A stretch of 64,000 bases of DNA, taken from Rhizobium herbae (GTDB lineage Bacteria > Pseudomonadota > Alphaproteobacteria > Rhizobiales > Rhizobiaceae). The position numbers and the translations under genes are program-made. A model generated the notes under the pieces. The model saw only the letters and a list, made by a program, of their open reading frames with translations. It did not search any database and had not been told where the DNA came from. Below are positions 20,689 to 30,053 of this stretch, in pieces. Position 1 is the stretch's first letter, and the number at the start of each line of letters is the position of its first letter. The stretch lies in contig NZ_JAEUAO010000002.1 in assembly GCF_019511375.1 (NCBI RefSeq), positions 434,001-498,000 of the forward strand, read 5' to 3'.

Positions 20689-22007
20689 CCGAGATCGTTT
20701 CCTCTTCGTCCCCCGCCTTCGTGCGCCCCACCGCAGCCAGACGCGATATCGGCATCAAGCGCCGCTATGCCGCCGAGCGCCGCTTCCGTGCCTATGGCAT
20801 GGCGGCGATCGTGATCGGCCTGTTCTTCCTGTTCGTCCTTCTCTGGACGGTCATTTCGAACGGCTACACGGCCTTTCAACAGACGACGATCACGCTGCCG
20901 ATCGAGTTTGCCGAAAAGGTCATCGACCCGAAGAACGAGCGCGCGGCAAATCCGTCCAAGCTGATGACGGCCAACTATCCGCTGCTGGTGCGCGATGCCC
21001 TCGTCAAGGCGCTCGGCATCGATCCGAAGAACCGGGCCGAGGTCAAGAAGGCCACTGAGATGGTGTCCGCAAGCGCCCGCATGCAGCTGCGTGACATCGT
21101 CATAGCCAATCCTTCGGTGATCGGCACGACCGTAAACGTGTCGCTGCTTGCCGAAGGCAACATCGACAGCGCCAACAAGGGTCAGATCGATCTCGCAGTC
21201 GAGGAATCCAAGCGCAAGGTCAGCGACCAGAAGATCGGCTGGATGAAGACGCTGACCGACAGCGGTGCGATGACGAAGGAATTCAACACCGGCATCTTCA
21301 CCTTCGGCGCCTCCAGCCGGCCGGAAGCGGCCGGCATCGGTGTGGCAGCCCTCGGCTCGCTCTACATGATGCTGATCGTGCTTGCCTTGGCGCTGCCGAT
21401 CGGCGTCGCCGCGTCCATCTATCTCGAAGAGTTCGCGCCGAAGAACCGGCTGACGGACCTCATCGAGGTCAACATCAACAACCTCGCCGCCGTCCCCTCG
21501 ATCGTCTACGGCCTGCTCGGCCTGTCGATCTTCATCAACTTCGCCGGGATGCCGCGCTCGGCGGCGCTGGTCGGAGGCCTCGTCCTGACATTGATGACCC
21601 TGCCGACGATCATCATCGCCACCCGCGCGGCACTGAAGGCGGTGCCCCCGTCGATCCGATCGGCTGCCCTTGGGCTCGGCGCTTCGAAGATGCAGACGAT
21701 CTTCCACCATGTGTTGCCGCTTGCCATGCCGGGCGTGCTGACCGGCACGATCATCGGTCTGGCTCACGCGCTCGGCGAAACGGCGCCGCTGCTCCTGATC
21801 GGCATGGTGGCCTTCGTTGTCGACTACCCCGGTTCCCCGATGGAACCGTCTACCGCGTTGCCCGTGCAGATCTACATGTGGGCCAATGAAGCCGAACGTG
21901 CATTTGTCGAACGGACCTCGGGCGCGATCATCATTCTGTTGATTTTCCTCGTGGTTATGAACCTTGGCGCAATCCTGTTGCGGCGTCGCTTTGAGCGTCG
22001 CTGGTAG
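20685..22007 (+). CDS. pstA: Phosphate ABC transporter permease PstA, extended form
   Basis: PstA is the second channel subunit. It has 440 residues, against about 290 in E. coli. After an N-terminal helix (about 38-60) comes a periplasmic insertion of roughly 130 residues, from FQQTTITLPIEF to FTFGASSRPEA, then the conserved permease domain with EAA-type loop LGLGASKMQTIFHHVLPLAMPG. It overlaps pstC by ATGA and is followed by pstB after 12 bases, so all are co-translated. The insertion has no feature I can match to a known domain. Confidence 0.94.
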   Translation: MTEIVSSSSPAFVRPTAARRDIGIKRRYAAERRFRAYGMAAIVIGLFFLFVLLWTVISNGYTAFQQTTITLPIEFAEKVIDPKNERAANPSKLMTANYPLLVRDALVKALGIDPKNRAEVKKATEMVSASARMQLRDIVIANPSVIGTTVNVSLLAEGNIDSANKGQIDLAVEESKRKVSDQKIGWMKTLTDSGAMTKEFNTGIFTFGASSRPEAAGIGVAALGSLYMMLIVLALALPIGVAASIYLEEFAPKNRLTDLIEVNINNLAAVPSIVYGLLGLSIFINFAGMPRSAALVGGLVLTLMTLPTIIIATRAALKAVPPSIRSAALGLGASKMQTIFHHVLPLAMPGVLTGTIIGLAHALGETAPLLLIGMVAFVVDYPGSPMEPSTALPVQIYMWANEAERAFVERTSGAIIILLIFLVVMNLGAILLRRRFERRW

Positions 22008-22019
22008 TGAGGTAAGAAC

Positions 22020-22835
22020 ATGAACATGATGTCAGAAGCAGCAGTTGAAAAGGCGCTGGATCAGAAAATGAACGCTGTTCCCTTCAAGATGATCGGCAAG
22101 GACGTTTCGGTCTATTACGGCGAGAAGCGCGCGCTTTTCGATGTTAACCTCAATGTTCGCGAAAACACGGTAACGGCACTGATCGGCCCGTCCGGCTGCG
22201 GCAAGTCGACCTTCCTGCGCACCTTGAACCGCATGAACGACACGATCGACAATTGCCGTGTGATGGGCAAGATCACCCTCGACGAGGACGATATCTACGA
22301 TCCGAGTATCGACGTCGTCGAACTGCGCGCCCGCGTCGGCATGGTCTTCCAGAAGCCGAACCCCTTCCCGAAGTCGATCTACGAGAACGTCTCCTATGGC
22401 CCGAAGATCCATGGCCTGGCACGCTCCAAGGCCGATTTCGACCAGATCGTCGAACAGAGTCTGCAAAAGGCAGGCCTGTGGAACGAGGTGAAGGACCGCC
22501 TGCATGAACCGGGCACCGGCCTCTCCGGTGGTCAGCAGCAGCGCCTGTGCATTGCGCGCGCCGTTGCCGTCAGCCCCGAGGTGATCCTGATGGACGAGCC
22601 GTGCTCGGCTCTCGACCCGATCGCGACGGCCAAGGTCGAGGAACTGATCCACGAGCTGCGGACCAATTTCACCATCGTCATCGTTACTCACTCGATGCAG
22701 CAGGCGGCACGCGTTTCGCAACGCACCGCCATGTTCCATCTCGGCAATCTGGTCGAGGAAAACGACACCGACAAGATGTTCACCAATCCGGATGACCAGC
22801 GCACCCAGGACTACATCATGGGCCGCTTCGGCTGA
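22020..22835 (+). CDS. pstB: Phosphate ABC transporter ATP-binding protein
   Basis: PstB hydrolyses ATP to drive phosphate import and, with PhoU, signals phosphate status to PhoR. The 271-residue protein has Walker [10 protein letters not shown] (residues 56-64), the PstB-typical [11 protein letters not shown] following it, signature [14 protein letters not shown], Walker [14 protein letters not shown] and H-loop VTHSMQ. Length is slightly above the family norm of about 257 because of the N-terminal extension. Confidence 0.97.
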   Translation: MNMMSEAAVEKALDQKMNAVPFKMIGKDVSVYYGEKRALFDVNLNVRENTVTALIGPSGCGKSTFLRTLNRMNDTIDNCRVMGKITLDEDDIYDPSIDVVELRARVGMVFQKPNPFPKSIYENVSYGPKIHGLARSKADFDQIVEQSLQKAGLWNEVKDRLHEPGTGLSGGQQQRLCIARAVAVSPEVILMDEPCSALDPIATAKVEELIHELRTNFTIVIVTHSMQQAARVSQRTAMFHLGNLVEENDTDKMFTNPDDQRTQDYIMGRFG

Positions 22836-22909
22836 CGATATGTCTCGCCGTTTCCCGTTGTGAGACGGCAGCGCCCTTGAAACCGGATTGTGACGAAGGA
22901 AAAACAATC

Positions 22910-23620
22910 ATGTCCACGCACATTGTTTCCGTCTACGACGAAGACCTGAAATACCTGACACGGCGCATTTCCGAGATGGGCGGCCTTGCCGAACAGATGG
23001 TCGCCGAATCCGTGCGCGCGCTGGTCAATGCCGACCTCGCGCTTGCTCAAAAGGTCATTTCTGACGATACCATCCTCGACGAGGCGGAGCGTCAGATCGG
23101 CGAGAAGGCGATCGTCACCATCGCCAAACGCCAGCCGATGGCAGCTGACCTGCGCGAAATCATGGGTTCCATCCGCATCGCGGCCGACCTCGAGCGCGTC
23201 GGCGATCTCGGCAAGAACACGGCAAAGCGGGTGATCGCCGTTTCCAGCGCCAGCCTGCCACGCCAGCTCGCCCGCGGTCTCGAGCATCTGGCCGAGCTTG
23301 CGCTGATGCAGCTCAAGGAAGTGCTGGACGTCTATGCGTCGCGTTCGCCGGAAAAGGCCAACAGCATTCGTGAGCGCGACAATGAAATCGACGCGATCTA
23401 CACATCGCTGTTTCGCGAGCTCCTGACCTACATGATGGAAGACCCGCGCAACATCACGCCGTGCACGCATCTCCTGTTCTGCGCCAAGAACATCGAGCGC
23501 ATCGGCGACCATGCCACCAACATCGCCGAGACGATCTACTATATGGCAACCGGCGCCCAGCCGGTGGGTGAACGTCCGAAGGATGATACTGCCAACACCG
23601 TCGGCGCGTTCGGCAAGTGA
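22910..23620 (+). CDS. phoU: Phosphate signalling protein PhoU
   Basis: PhoU represses PhoR kinase activity when phosphate is plentiful by bridging PhoR and the Pst transporter. The 236-residue all-helical product contains two PhoU repeats, each with the E/DxxxD metal-binding signature (for example near DLERVGDLGKNTAKRV and NIERIGDHATNIAE). GAAGGAAA lies upstream of the ATG at 22910. It is in line with the family length and operon order. Confidence 0.97.
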   Translation: MSTHIVSVYDEDLKYLTRRISEMGGLAEQMVAESVRALVNADLALAQKVISDDTILDEAERQIGEKAIVTIAKRQPMAADLREIMGSIRIAADLERVGDLGKNTAKRVIAVSSASLPRQLARGLEHLAELALMQLKEVLDVYASRSPEKANSIRERDNEIDAIYTSLFRELLTYMMEDPRNITPCTHLLFCAKNIERIGDHATNIAETIYYMATGAQPVGERPKDDTANTVGAFGK

Positions 23621-23727
23621 TCTGCCGTCGTAAGTTAATGCTTACATTTTGATTGCCCGGGCGGCCTTGTGGACCCGGCGGGCGAGCCCCTTGCGTTGAG
23701 GCCAAGGTGTCAAGGAGTTGAGACAGC

Positions 23728-24411
23728 ATGCTGCCAAGAATTGCCGTTGTCGAAGACGAGGAGGCGCTGAGCGTTCTCCTGCGCTACAATCTCGAGGCTG
23801 AAGGGTTCGAGGTCGATACGATCAACCGCGGCGACGAAGCCGAAATCCGCCTGCAAGAGCGCCTGCCGGACCTCCTGATCCTCGATTGGATGTTGCCGGG
23901 AGTTTCCGGCATCGAGTTGTGCCGCCGGCTTCGCCAGCGTTCCGAAACCGAGCGCCTGCCGATCATTATGCTGACGGCGCGCGGCGAAGAGAGCGAGCGG
24001 GTTCGCGGTCTTGCCACCGGGGCCGACGATTATGTGGTCAAACCGTTCTCCACGCCGGAGCTGATGGCCCGGGTGAAAGCGATGCTGCGCCGCGCCAAGC
24101 CGGAGGTGCTGTCGACGCTGCTGAAATGCGGCGATATCGAGCTCGACCGCGAAACCCACCGCGTCCACCGCAAGACCCGGGAAGTCCGCCTCGGGCCGAC
24201 CGAGTTCCGGCTGCTGGAATTCTTCATGGCCTCGCCCGGCCGCGTCTTTTCGCGGTCTCAACTGTTGGATGGCGTCTGGGGTCACGACATCTATGTCGAC
24301 GAGCGCACTGTCGACGTGCATGTCGGTCGCCTGCGCAAGGCGCTCAACTTTTCCAACATGCAGGACGTGATCCGAACCGTGCGCGGCGCCGGCTATTCCC
24401 TGGAGGGCTGA
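23728..24411 (+). CDS. phoB: Phosphate regulon response regulator
   Basis: PhoB binds PHO boxes when phosphorylated by PhoR. The 227-residue protein has a receiver domain with acidic pocket VVEDEE and phospho-site Asp53 (LLILDWMLPG), the conserved lysine in YVVKPFS, and a C-terminal winged-helix domain with DVHVGRLRKAL. AAGGAG precedes the ATG. phoB closes the operon, whereas phoR is upstream of pstS, so the two-component pair is split around the transporter. Confidence 0.97.
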   Translation: MLPRIAVVEDEEALSVLLRYNLEAEGFEVDTINRGDEAEIRLQERLPDLLILDWMLPGVSGIELCRRLRQRSETERLPIIMLTARGEESERVRGLATGADDYVVKPFSTPELMARVKAMLRRAKPEVLSTLLKCGDIELDRETHRVHRKTREVRLGPTEFRLLEFFMASPGRVFSRSQLLDGVWGHDIYVDERTVDVHVGRLRKALNFSNMQDVIRTVRGAGYSLEG

Positions 24412-24418
24412 TTGCATG

Positions 24419-24445
24419 AAAAAGGGGCCTGTTGGCCCCATTTTC
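24419..24445. terminator. Bidirectional terminator between phoB and gcrA
   Basis: A GGGGCC-TGTT-GGCCCC hairpin is flanked by A-run and T-run (GAAAAAGGGG ... CCCCATTTTC). On the minus strand the hairpin is followed by TTTTT, so it can end both the pho operon and gcrA. Confidence 0.8.
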
Positions 24446-24466
24446 ATGTTCGGCGTCCGCGGGCCT

Positions 24467-24991
24467 TCAGCGAGCCCGGCGGCGCTCGGCGGATGGCTGA
24501 TAGGCCAGCTTTGCGTGAAAGGTGCAATAGGGCGACGTGTCGGGCGAGTCATTGCCGCAGAAATGAAACTCGTCCTTCATCGGATCGCCGATCGGCCACT
24601 TGCAGGTGCGGTCGGTGAGCTGCGTCAGCGCCAGGCGGCGGGACATCGGTACGACCACGTTGCCGACCGGCGCGTCGTTCTGATCCTCGACGGCGTCGAT
24701 TTCCATCTCTTCCTTCATGACGGTGGCGCCGGTGGTGCGCGTCACGGTGCGGGTGGCGACGCGCGCAGCATAGTTGGGCGCACGCGGGGCAGACGTTGCT
24801 GGACGCTTGGTGCGGGTGGCGGTCGTTGTACTTCCGCCGGCCTTGGCGCGGCCGGGCAGGCAAAGCCGGTGCACCTTGCCGATAACTGCGTTTCGGCTGA
24901 CGCCGCCAAGCTGCGCGGCAATCTGGCTCGCGCTCAATCCTTCTGACCACAACTTCTTGAGTTTCTCGACCCGCTCGTCAGTCCAGTTCAT
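24467..24991 (-). CDS. gcrA: Cell-cycle regulator GcrA
   Basis: GcrA is an alphaproteobacterial sigma-70 cofactor that acts at promoters containing methylated GANTC. The 174-residue product shows the N-terminal helix-turn-helix MNWTDERVEKLKKLW ... SRNAVIGKVHRL, a low-complexity middle, and the C-terminal sigma-interacting part with RTCKWPIGDP and CGNDSPDTSPYC. The ATG at 24991 follows GAGAAAAG. A GAATC site lies 35 bases upstream and four more GANTC sites cluster at 25138-25174. Confidence 0.95.
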   Translation of the reverse strand: MNWTDERVEKLKKLWSEGLSASQIAAQLGGVSRNAVIGKVHRLCLPGRAKAGGSTTTATRTKRPATSAPRAPNYAARVATRTVTRTTGATVMKEEMEIDAVEDQNDAPVGNVVVPMSRRLALTQLTDRTCKWPIGDPMKDEFHFCGNDSPDTSPYCTFHAKLAYQPSAERRRAR

Positions 24992-25025
24992 GGTCTTTTC
25001 TCCATTCACAGCGTTGGTGATGGTC

Positions 25026-25030
25026 GAATC
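25026..25030. promoter_or_regulatory. GANTC (CcrM) site in the gcrA upstream region
   Basis: GAATC lies 35 bases before the gcrA start codon. CcrM methylates the adenine in GANTC, and GcrA responds to that mark, so gcrA may be cell-cycle controlled or autoregulated here. Confidence 0.5.
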
Positions 25031-25137
25031 CTCCACCGTCCCCCGGACAGGCGCCGAGGTTGAAACGCGATAACTCTTTTGGTGACTAGGTCCGCCGCAT
25101 GCGTTCTAGTAATTGTTTGTTAAGGTAGAGGTAGGGG

Positions 25138-25174
25138 GACTCGCTGACAAGAGTCCCAGGAATCCGAGCGAATC
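25138..25174. promoter_or_regulatory. Cluster of four GANTC methylation sites
   Basis: GACTC, GAGTC, GAATC and GAATC start at 25138, 25151, 25160 and 25170. About 0.14 sites are expected in 37 bases. The first two also form a hairpin. The cluster sits 150-180 bases upstream of gcrA and about 250 upstream of argD. Confidence 0.55.
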
Positions 25175-25323
25175 GATTTTCGAGTTTTCCCCAACTTGCT
25201 TGGTGTGCGTGGCATTTTTGCAAGAGTGTCCGATCAAAAAAAACCATGTCGCGTTGTTGGCGCAAATTGCCGCAAATCACCGGCTTTTGTTGACATTGCG
25301 GTGCGAAATGAAGATAGTGATTT

Positions 25324-25355
25324 TGCCGCCGCGAGGCGGCATTTTGATTTTTTAA
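25324..25355 (+). terminator. Rho-independent terminator upstream of argD
   Basis: TGCCGCC-GCGA-GGCGGCA is a perfect 7-base stem followed by TTTTGATTTTTT on the plus strand. The minus strand has no T-run. It would stop a transcript coming from the gcrA side before argD. Confidence 0.75.
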
Positions 25356-25422
25356 GGGCTGGCCACAGTCCGAGCTGAGCCAACCGAAACAATCACCTTG
25401 GATGATTGAGGAGACATGCGCC

Positions 25423-26622
25423 ATGGCCGATGCCACGCCGCTCTATGACACATATGCCCGCGCGCCCCTAAGGTTCGAACGCGGCGAAGGCGTCTGGCTG
25501 GTTGCGGAGGATGGCACCCGCTATCTCGATTTTGCCGCCGGCGTTGCGGTCAATTCGCTCGGCCATGCCCATCCGCACCTCGTTTCGGCGCTGAAGGATC
25601 AGGCCGACAAGGTCTGGCATCTCTCCAACCTCTATGAGATTCCCGGACAGGAAAGCCTCAGCCGCCGGCTGACCGAGGCAACCTTCGCCGACAAGGTGTT
25701 TTTCACCAATTCGGGTGCGGAAGCACTGGAATGCGCCATCAAGACGGCGCGGCGCTACCACTTCTCCAAGGGGCACCCGGAAAAGTTCCATATCATTACC
25801 TTCGAAGGCGCCTTCCATGGCCGCACACTGGCGACGATCGCCGCCGGCGGCCAGGCAAAGTATCTCGAAGGCTTCGGCCCGAAGGCCCCGGGCTTCTACC
25901 AGGTACCATTCAATGATATGCCGGCGGTGAAGGCGGCCATCACGGAGGAAACCGCAGCGATCCTGATCGAGCCGATCCAGGGCGAGGGCGGCATTCGCAT
26001 GGTTTCCAAGGAGTTCCTGCAGGAACTGCGCTCGCTCTGCGACGAATACGGACTGCTTCTGATCCTTGACGAGGTCCAGTGCGGCATCGGCCGGACCGGC
26101 AAGCTGTTTGCCTACGAATGGGCAGGCATCACGCCGGATATCATGGCGGTTGCCAAGGGCATCGGCGGCGGTTTCCCGCTCGGCGCCTGCCTTGCAACGG
26201 CGGAGGCTGCGTTCGGCATGATCGCTGGTACGCATGGTTCGACGTATGGCGGCAATCCGCTGGCGATGGCCGTCGGCAATGCCGTCCTCGACGTCGTGCT
26301 GGCCGACGGCTTTCTGCAGCATGTCCGCGACGTGGCGCTGGTCTTCCGCCAGGGGCTCGCCTCGCTTGCCGATCGGTTCCCTGATATCATTGAGGAAATC
26401 CGCGGCGATGGCCTGATGCTCGGCATCAAGGCCAGGGTACCGTCAGCGGACCTGCTCAAGGCGATCCGCGCCGAGCGGCTCCTCGCCGTGCCTGCCGGTG
26501 AAAACGTCATCCGCCTGCTGCCGCCGCTGGTGACGACGGCGGAGGAAGCCCGCGAAGGCCTGTCGCGGCTCGAGCGCGCGGCCGAACAGCTGACGGTGGA
26601 ACGACGAAAGGCCTCGGCCTGA
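25423..26622 (+). CDS. argD: Acetylornithine (or succinyldiaminopimelate) aminotransferase
   Basis: ArgD is a PLP enzyme that makes N-acetylornithine from N-acetylglutamate semialdehyde in arginine synthesis; it often serves lysine synthesis too. The 399-residue product shows class-III features: [30 protein letters not shown] and the PLP lysine in [20 protein letters not shown] lies nine bases before the ATG at 25423. argF follows after 46 bases, and hslO after that; this order is usual in rhizobia. Confidence 0.96.
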   Translation: MADATPLYDTYARAPLRFERGEGVWLVAEDGTRYLDFAAGVAVNSLGHAHPHLVSALKDQADKVWHLSNLYEIPGQESLSRRLTEATFADKVFFTNSGAEALECAIKTARRYHFSKGHPEKFHIITFEGAFHGRTLATIAAGGQAKYLEGFGPKAPGFYQVPFNDMPAVKAAITEETAAILIEPIQGEGGIRMVSKEFLQELRSLCDEYGLLLILDEVQCGIGRTGKLFAYEWAGITPDIMAVAKGIGGGFPLGACLATAEAAFGMIAGTHGSTYGGNPLAMAVGNAVLDVVLADGFLQHVRDVALVFRQGLASLADRFPDIIEEIRGDGLMLGIKARVPSADLLKAIRAERLLAVPAGENVIRLLPPLVTTAEEAREGLSRLERAAEQLTVERRKASA

Positions 26623-26668
26623 GCGACGTTCCCCTTCCCAAGCTGAAAACACAGGACTTTGAAATAGA

Positions 26669-27580
26669 ATGGCCAGACACTTTCTCGATCTTTCCGCCAT
26701 GACGGCAGGCGACCTGCGGACGATCATCGACGATGCCCGGGTTCGCAAGGCCGCCACCAAGGCCGGCACGGCGGAAAAACCGCTTGTCGGCAAGATGCTG
26801 GCGATGATCTTCGAAAAACCGTCGACCCGCACGCGCGTCTCCTTCGATGTCGGCATGCGCCAGCTCGGCGGCGAGACCTTGTTCCTTTCAGGCACCGAGA
26901 TGCAGCTCGGCCGCGCCGAAACCATCGGCGACACGGCCAGGGTGCTGTCGCGCTATGTCGATGCCATCATGATCCGCACGACCGATCACTCGCGCCTGCT
27001 GGAACTCGCCGAACACGCAACCGTGCCGGTGATCAACGGCCTGACGGATACGACGCATCCCTGCCAGATCATGGCCGATATCATGACCTTCGAGGAGCAT
27101 GCAGGTCCGGTGAAGGGCAAGACCATTGCCTGGACCGGCGACGGCAACAATGTGTTGCATTCCTTCGTCGAAGGGTCCGCGCGTTTCGGCTATCGGATGA
27201 ACATGGCAGTGCCGCTGGGTTCCGAGCCGGACGACAGGATCCTCAACTGGGCCCGCAACAATGGCGGCGACATCAAGCTCTATCACGAGGCCGAACAGGC
27301 GGTCGCAGGTGCCCATTGCGTCGTCACCGACACCTGGGTGTCGATGAACCAGGAGCATCGGGCGCGCGGCCACAATGTGTTCCAACCGTTCCAGGTCAAT
27401 GCAGCGCTGATGGCGAAGGCCGACAAGGACGCGCTGTTCATGCATTGCCTGCCCGCCCATCGCGGCGAGGAGGTGACGGACGAGGTGATCGACGGCAAGC
27501 AGTCGGTCGTCTTCGACGAGGCGGAAAACCGCCTGCATGCGCAAAAATCGGTTCTGGCCTGGTGCCTCGGCGCACTCTGA
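26669..27580 (+). CDS. argF: Ornithine carbamoyltransferase
   Basis: ArgF makes citrulline from ornithine and carbamoyl phosphate. The 303-residue protein carries the carbamoyl-phosphate loop [10 protein letters not shown], the HPCQ motif with ligands for carbamoyl phosphate, and the ornithine-site HCLPAH. Length and motif order match the family. It is the second gene of an argD-argF pair and probably shares its promoter. Confidence 0.97.
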   Translation: MARHFLDLSAMTAGDLRTIIDDARVRKAATKAGTAEKPLVGKMLAMIFEKPSTRTRVSFDVGMRQLGGETLFLSGTEMQLGRAETIGDTARVLSRYVDAIMIRTTDHSRLLELAEHATVPVINGLTDTTHPCQIMADIMTFEEHAGPVKGKTIAWTGDGNNVLHSFVEGSARFGYRMNMAVPLGSEPDDRILNWARNNGGDIKLYHEAEQAVAGAHCVVTDTWVSMNQEHRARGHNVFQPFQVNAALMAKADKDALFMHCLPAHRGEEVTDEVIDGKQSVVFDEAENRLHAQKSVLAWCLGAL

Positions 27581-27862
27581 GCGTCTGCGCCGCACATATT
27601 GAAAACCGGACCGCGGCACACGATCTAAGCTGCAATTGGATGACCCGTGGGGCTTAGGCCTCCTCGCCCGGTCAGCCGCGTTCAGAAGTCCAACCTCGGT
27701 TCTTTCATCCGCAGCTGCGTGGAGAAGAGCGAGCAGCCGTTTTCTCAGCACTGATCTGGACAAAACGGACCTGCGCAGGATCAATAAGAGCATCGGACAT
27801 CGCGTCGTCATAGGCCCCAGCCTTTGTGGCTGGTCGATGTCCGAGGGCTAAGGAGCAGAGTG

Positions 27863-28852
27863 ATGACGGAAGCCATGCCAGGCCTCGGCCAATTCGATTT
27901 CGCCGGCGACGATCATGTCGTGCCGTTTCAGGTAGAGGGCCTAGATGTGCGCGGGCGGGCCGTGCAGCTCGGCCCGATGCTCGACGCCATTCTCGAACGT
28001 CACAATTATCCGCTGCCGGTCGCCCGTCTGGTTGCCGAAACGGTGGTGCTGACGGTGCTGCTCGGCACGTCGCTGAAATTCGAGGGCAAGCTGATCGTCC
28101 AGACGAAAAGCAATGGTCCGGTCGATCTGGTCGTCGCCGACTTCTCGACGCCCGACCGGGTGCGCGCCTATGCCCGCTACGATGAGGAAGCCGTGTCGCT
28201 CGCCGAAGAAAATGGCCTCACCAAGCCGGAGCATTTGCTGGGGGAAGGCATTCTCGCCTTCACCATCGATCAGGGCGCGCATACGCAGCGTTATCAGGGC
28301 ATCGTACCGCTCGATGGCGCCTCGCTGGAGGAAATCGCGGGCGTCTATTTTCGCCAGTCGGAACAGATCCCGACCAAGGTGCGCCTCGGCGTCGCCGAAT
28401 TGCTCGACCGCGACGAGAACGGCAAACCGCGACATCGGTGGCGGGCGGGCGGCATGGTTGCGCAGTTCTTGCCCGAAGCGCCGGAGCGCATGCGCCAGGC
28501 GGACCTTCACGGCGGTGACGGCGACAACGGCGAAAATGCCTTCGAAGTCGATGATCACTGGGACGAGGCAAGCGTCATGGTCGAGACCATCGACGCCGAT
28601 GAGCTGACCGATCCGACGGTCGGTACCGAGCGGTTGCTCTACCGGCTGTTCCATGAGCGTGGTGTCAAGGTCTATCCGCCCCAGCCCGTTTACGACAGGT
28701 GCAGCTGTTCGCGCGAGAAGCTGCGCGATGTCCTGGCGAGCCTTAGTCAGGAGGATCTCGATCACGCGGTCGAGGACGGAATGGTATCGGTCACGTGCGA
28801 GTTCTGCTCGACGACCTATCGCTTCGAGGCAACGGAAGTGAAGCCGCAGTAA
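27863..28852 (+). CDS. hslO: Hsp33 redox-activated chaperone
   Basis: Hsp33 holds unfolding proteins during oxidative stress; loss of zinc from four cysteines and disulfide formation switch it on. The 329-residue product has the expected C-terminal zinc ligands as CSC (in YDRCSCSREKL) and CEFC. AAGGAG lies about eight bases before the ATG at 27863. A 282-base gap without a visible gene separates it from argF, so it may have its own promoter. Confidence 0.95.
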   Translation: MTEAMPGLGQFDFAGDDHVVPFQVEGLDVRGRAVQLGPMLDAILERHNYPLPVARLVAETVVLTVLLGTSLKFEGKLIVQTKSNGPVDLVVADFSTPDRVRAYARYDEEAVSLAEENGLTKPEHLLGEGILAFTIDQGAHTQRYQGIVPLDGASLEEIAGVYFRQSEQIPTKVRLGVAELLDRDENGKPRHRWRAGGMVAQFLPEAPERMRQADLHGGDGDNGENAFEVDDHWDEASVMVETIDADELTDPTVGTERLLYRLFHERGVKVYPPQPVYDRCSCSREKLRDVLASLSQEDLDHAVEDGMVSVTCEFCSTTYRFEATEVKPQ

Positions 28853-28893
28853 CAGGCTGCGGCTGGAGCAAATCCCAAGAGCGGTGCGAAGCT

Positions 28894-29286
28894 CTAGTTC
28901 AGCGTCCGGGCCTGGCCTGGTGAATCCAGCGAAAAGGCGGGGATGTCGACCGTGAAGATGTCGCCGTCCGGTGTTTCCATCGAATAATGGCCGAACATCA
29001 CGCCCGACGGTGTGTCCAGCGGGCAGCCCGAGGAATATTCATAGGTGTCGCCGGGATTGAGAACCGGTTGCTCGCCGATGACGCCCGGCCCGTTGACTTC
29101 GTCCACCTGGCCGTTTTCGTCGGTAATGTGCCAGTAGCGCGTCATCAAGCGCACGGTCTTGCCGGAAAAATTGGAGATCAGGATCCGGTAGCCCCAGACA
29201 TAGCGGCTGTCCTCCGGATCGGACTGCTCCTCCAGATAGTAAGGCTCTACGGTCACCTCGATATCGCGAGTTAGCGCGCGGTACAT
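28894..29286 (-). CDS. apaG: ApaG (CorD) family protein
   Basis: A 130-residue protein of exactly the ApaG length, with the family core [20 protein letters not shown] and the motif [21 protein letters not shown]. ApaG domains have an immunoglobulin-like fold; the cellular role is not well defined and is linked to magnesium/cobalt effects and dinucleotide metabolism in enterics. AAAAGGG lies upstream of the ATG at 29286. It faces hslO, with 41 bases between stops. Confidence 0.93.
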   Translation of the reverse strand: MYRALTRDIEVTVEPYYLEEQSDPEDSRYVWGYRILISNFSGKTVRLMTRYWHITDENGQVDEVNGPGVIGEQPVLNPGDTYEYSSGCPLDTPSGVMFGHYSMETPDGDIFTVDIPAFSLDSPGQARTLN

Positions 29287-29381
29287 ATGCAAACCCTTTT
29301 CAAGTCTACCGGCGATATTCTACAGCAAGATGGTTTCGTCAAGAATAATGGACAGCGTAAACTGTTAGGATAGGGTACAGC

Positions 29382-30002
29382 ATGCTCGACGGTCACTTCA
29401 GGCGGCGACTTGCTCCCCGGCTCGATCACGCCGGCCAGGCGTTGGCGCGCCGCGGCGTCGGCGCGAACACGGTGGCGGTCACGGGCTTCGTGCTCGGATT
29501 GGCCGCCGCCCTTGCCATCGTTCTCGACGCTTTCGCCTGGGGCTTCGTTCTGATCGGCGCAAGCCGGATCTGCGATGGGCTGGATGGCGCCGTCGCGCGT
29601 GCGACTGACCGCACGGATTTCGGCGACTTCCTCGATACCGTCCTCGATTTCGCCTTCTACGGCCTCATCCCCTTCGCCTTCGTCCTCGCCGACCCCTATG
29701 AAAACGGCGCAGCGGGCGGTTTGCTGCTTCTGTCTCTCTATATCAATGGCGCGAGCTGCCTCGCCTTTGGCGTCATGGTCGAGAGGGGCGGCCTCGCCAC
29801 GGACGCGCAGCGCGTGAAGTTGCTCTCTGTTACCACGGGTCTTGCCGAGGCAACGAAAACGATTGCCGTGTTCCTCGCCTTCTGCCTGCTGCCGCACTGG
29901 TTCTCGGAGATCGCCATCGGCTTTTCCCTTGTCTGCTTCTACACGGCGCTGTCGCGCGTCATGTTGGCGCGGGCGCGTTTCAGGGCTGAGACGCAAGCAT
30001 GA
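29382..30002 (+). CDS. CDP-alcohol phosphatidyltransferase family protein
   Basis: This 206-residue membrane enzyme has the family motif DG(x2)AR(x8)G(x3)D(x3)D in the segment CDGLDGAVARATDRTDFGDF plus LDTVLDF, which binds CDP-diacylglycerol and metal. About six membrane helices follow from residue 30. Members make phospholipids such as PG phosphate or phosphatidylinositol-like lipids. The acceptor alcohol cannot be told from sequence. It is followed directly by a terminator hairpin and is convergent with metZ. Confidence 0.85.
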   Translation: MLDGHFRRRLAPRLDHAGQALARRGVGANTVAVTGFVLGLAAALAIVLDAFAWGFVLIGASRICDGLDGAVARATDRTDFGDFLDTVLDFAFYGLIPFAFVLADPYENGAAGGLLLLSLYINGASCLAFGVMVERGGLATDAQRVKLLSVTTGLAEATKTIAVFLAFCLLPHWFSEIAIGFSLVCFYTALSRVMLARARFRAETQA

Positions 30003-30003
30003 A

Positions 30004-30035
30004 AAACGCCCCCATCCGTGCGGATGCGGGCGTTT
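30004..30035. terminator. Bidirectional terminator between the CDP-alcohol transferase and metZ
   Basis: Arms AAACGCCC and GGGCGTTT with inner ATCC/GGAT form a long hairpin. On the minus strand it is followed by five Ts, so it ends metZ; it also starts two bases after the plus-strand stop at 30002. Confidence 0.8.
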
Positions 30036-30053
30036 GCAAAAAAAAGCCGGAAA

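Larger units (their letters stand above)
25130..25355 (+). ncRNA. Candidate small RNA or leader between gcrA and argD
   Basis: The 386-base gap 25037-25422 holds no convincing gene. It contains a GGGACTC/GAGTCCC hairpin at 25136-25157 and a strong rho-independent terminator on the plus strand at 25324-25355, which implies a plus-strand transcript ending 70 bases before argD. No clear promoter is visible at the 5' end, so the limits are a guess. It could be a free small RNA or a premature-termination leader of argD. Confidence 0.3.

Noticed and set aside
25290-25318. TTGACA/GATAGT promoter just before the argD-side terminator
   Set aside because: Transcription would begin at the terminator itself, so it cannot drive the candidate small RNA.
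25086-25436. Minus-strand 116-residue ORF in the gcrA-argD gap
   Set aside because: It overlaps the argD ribosome site, runs through the terminator hairpin and has no family match or good start.
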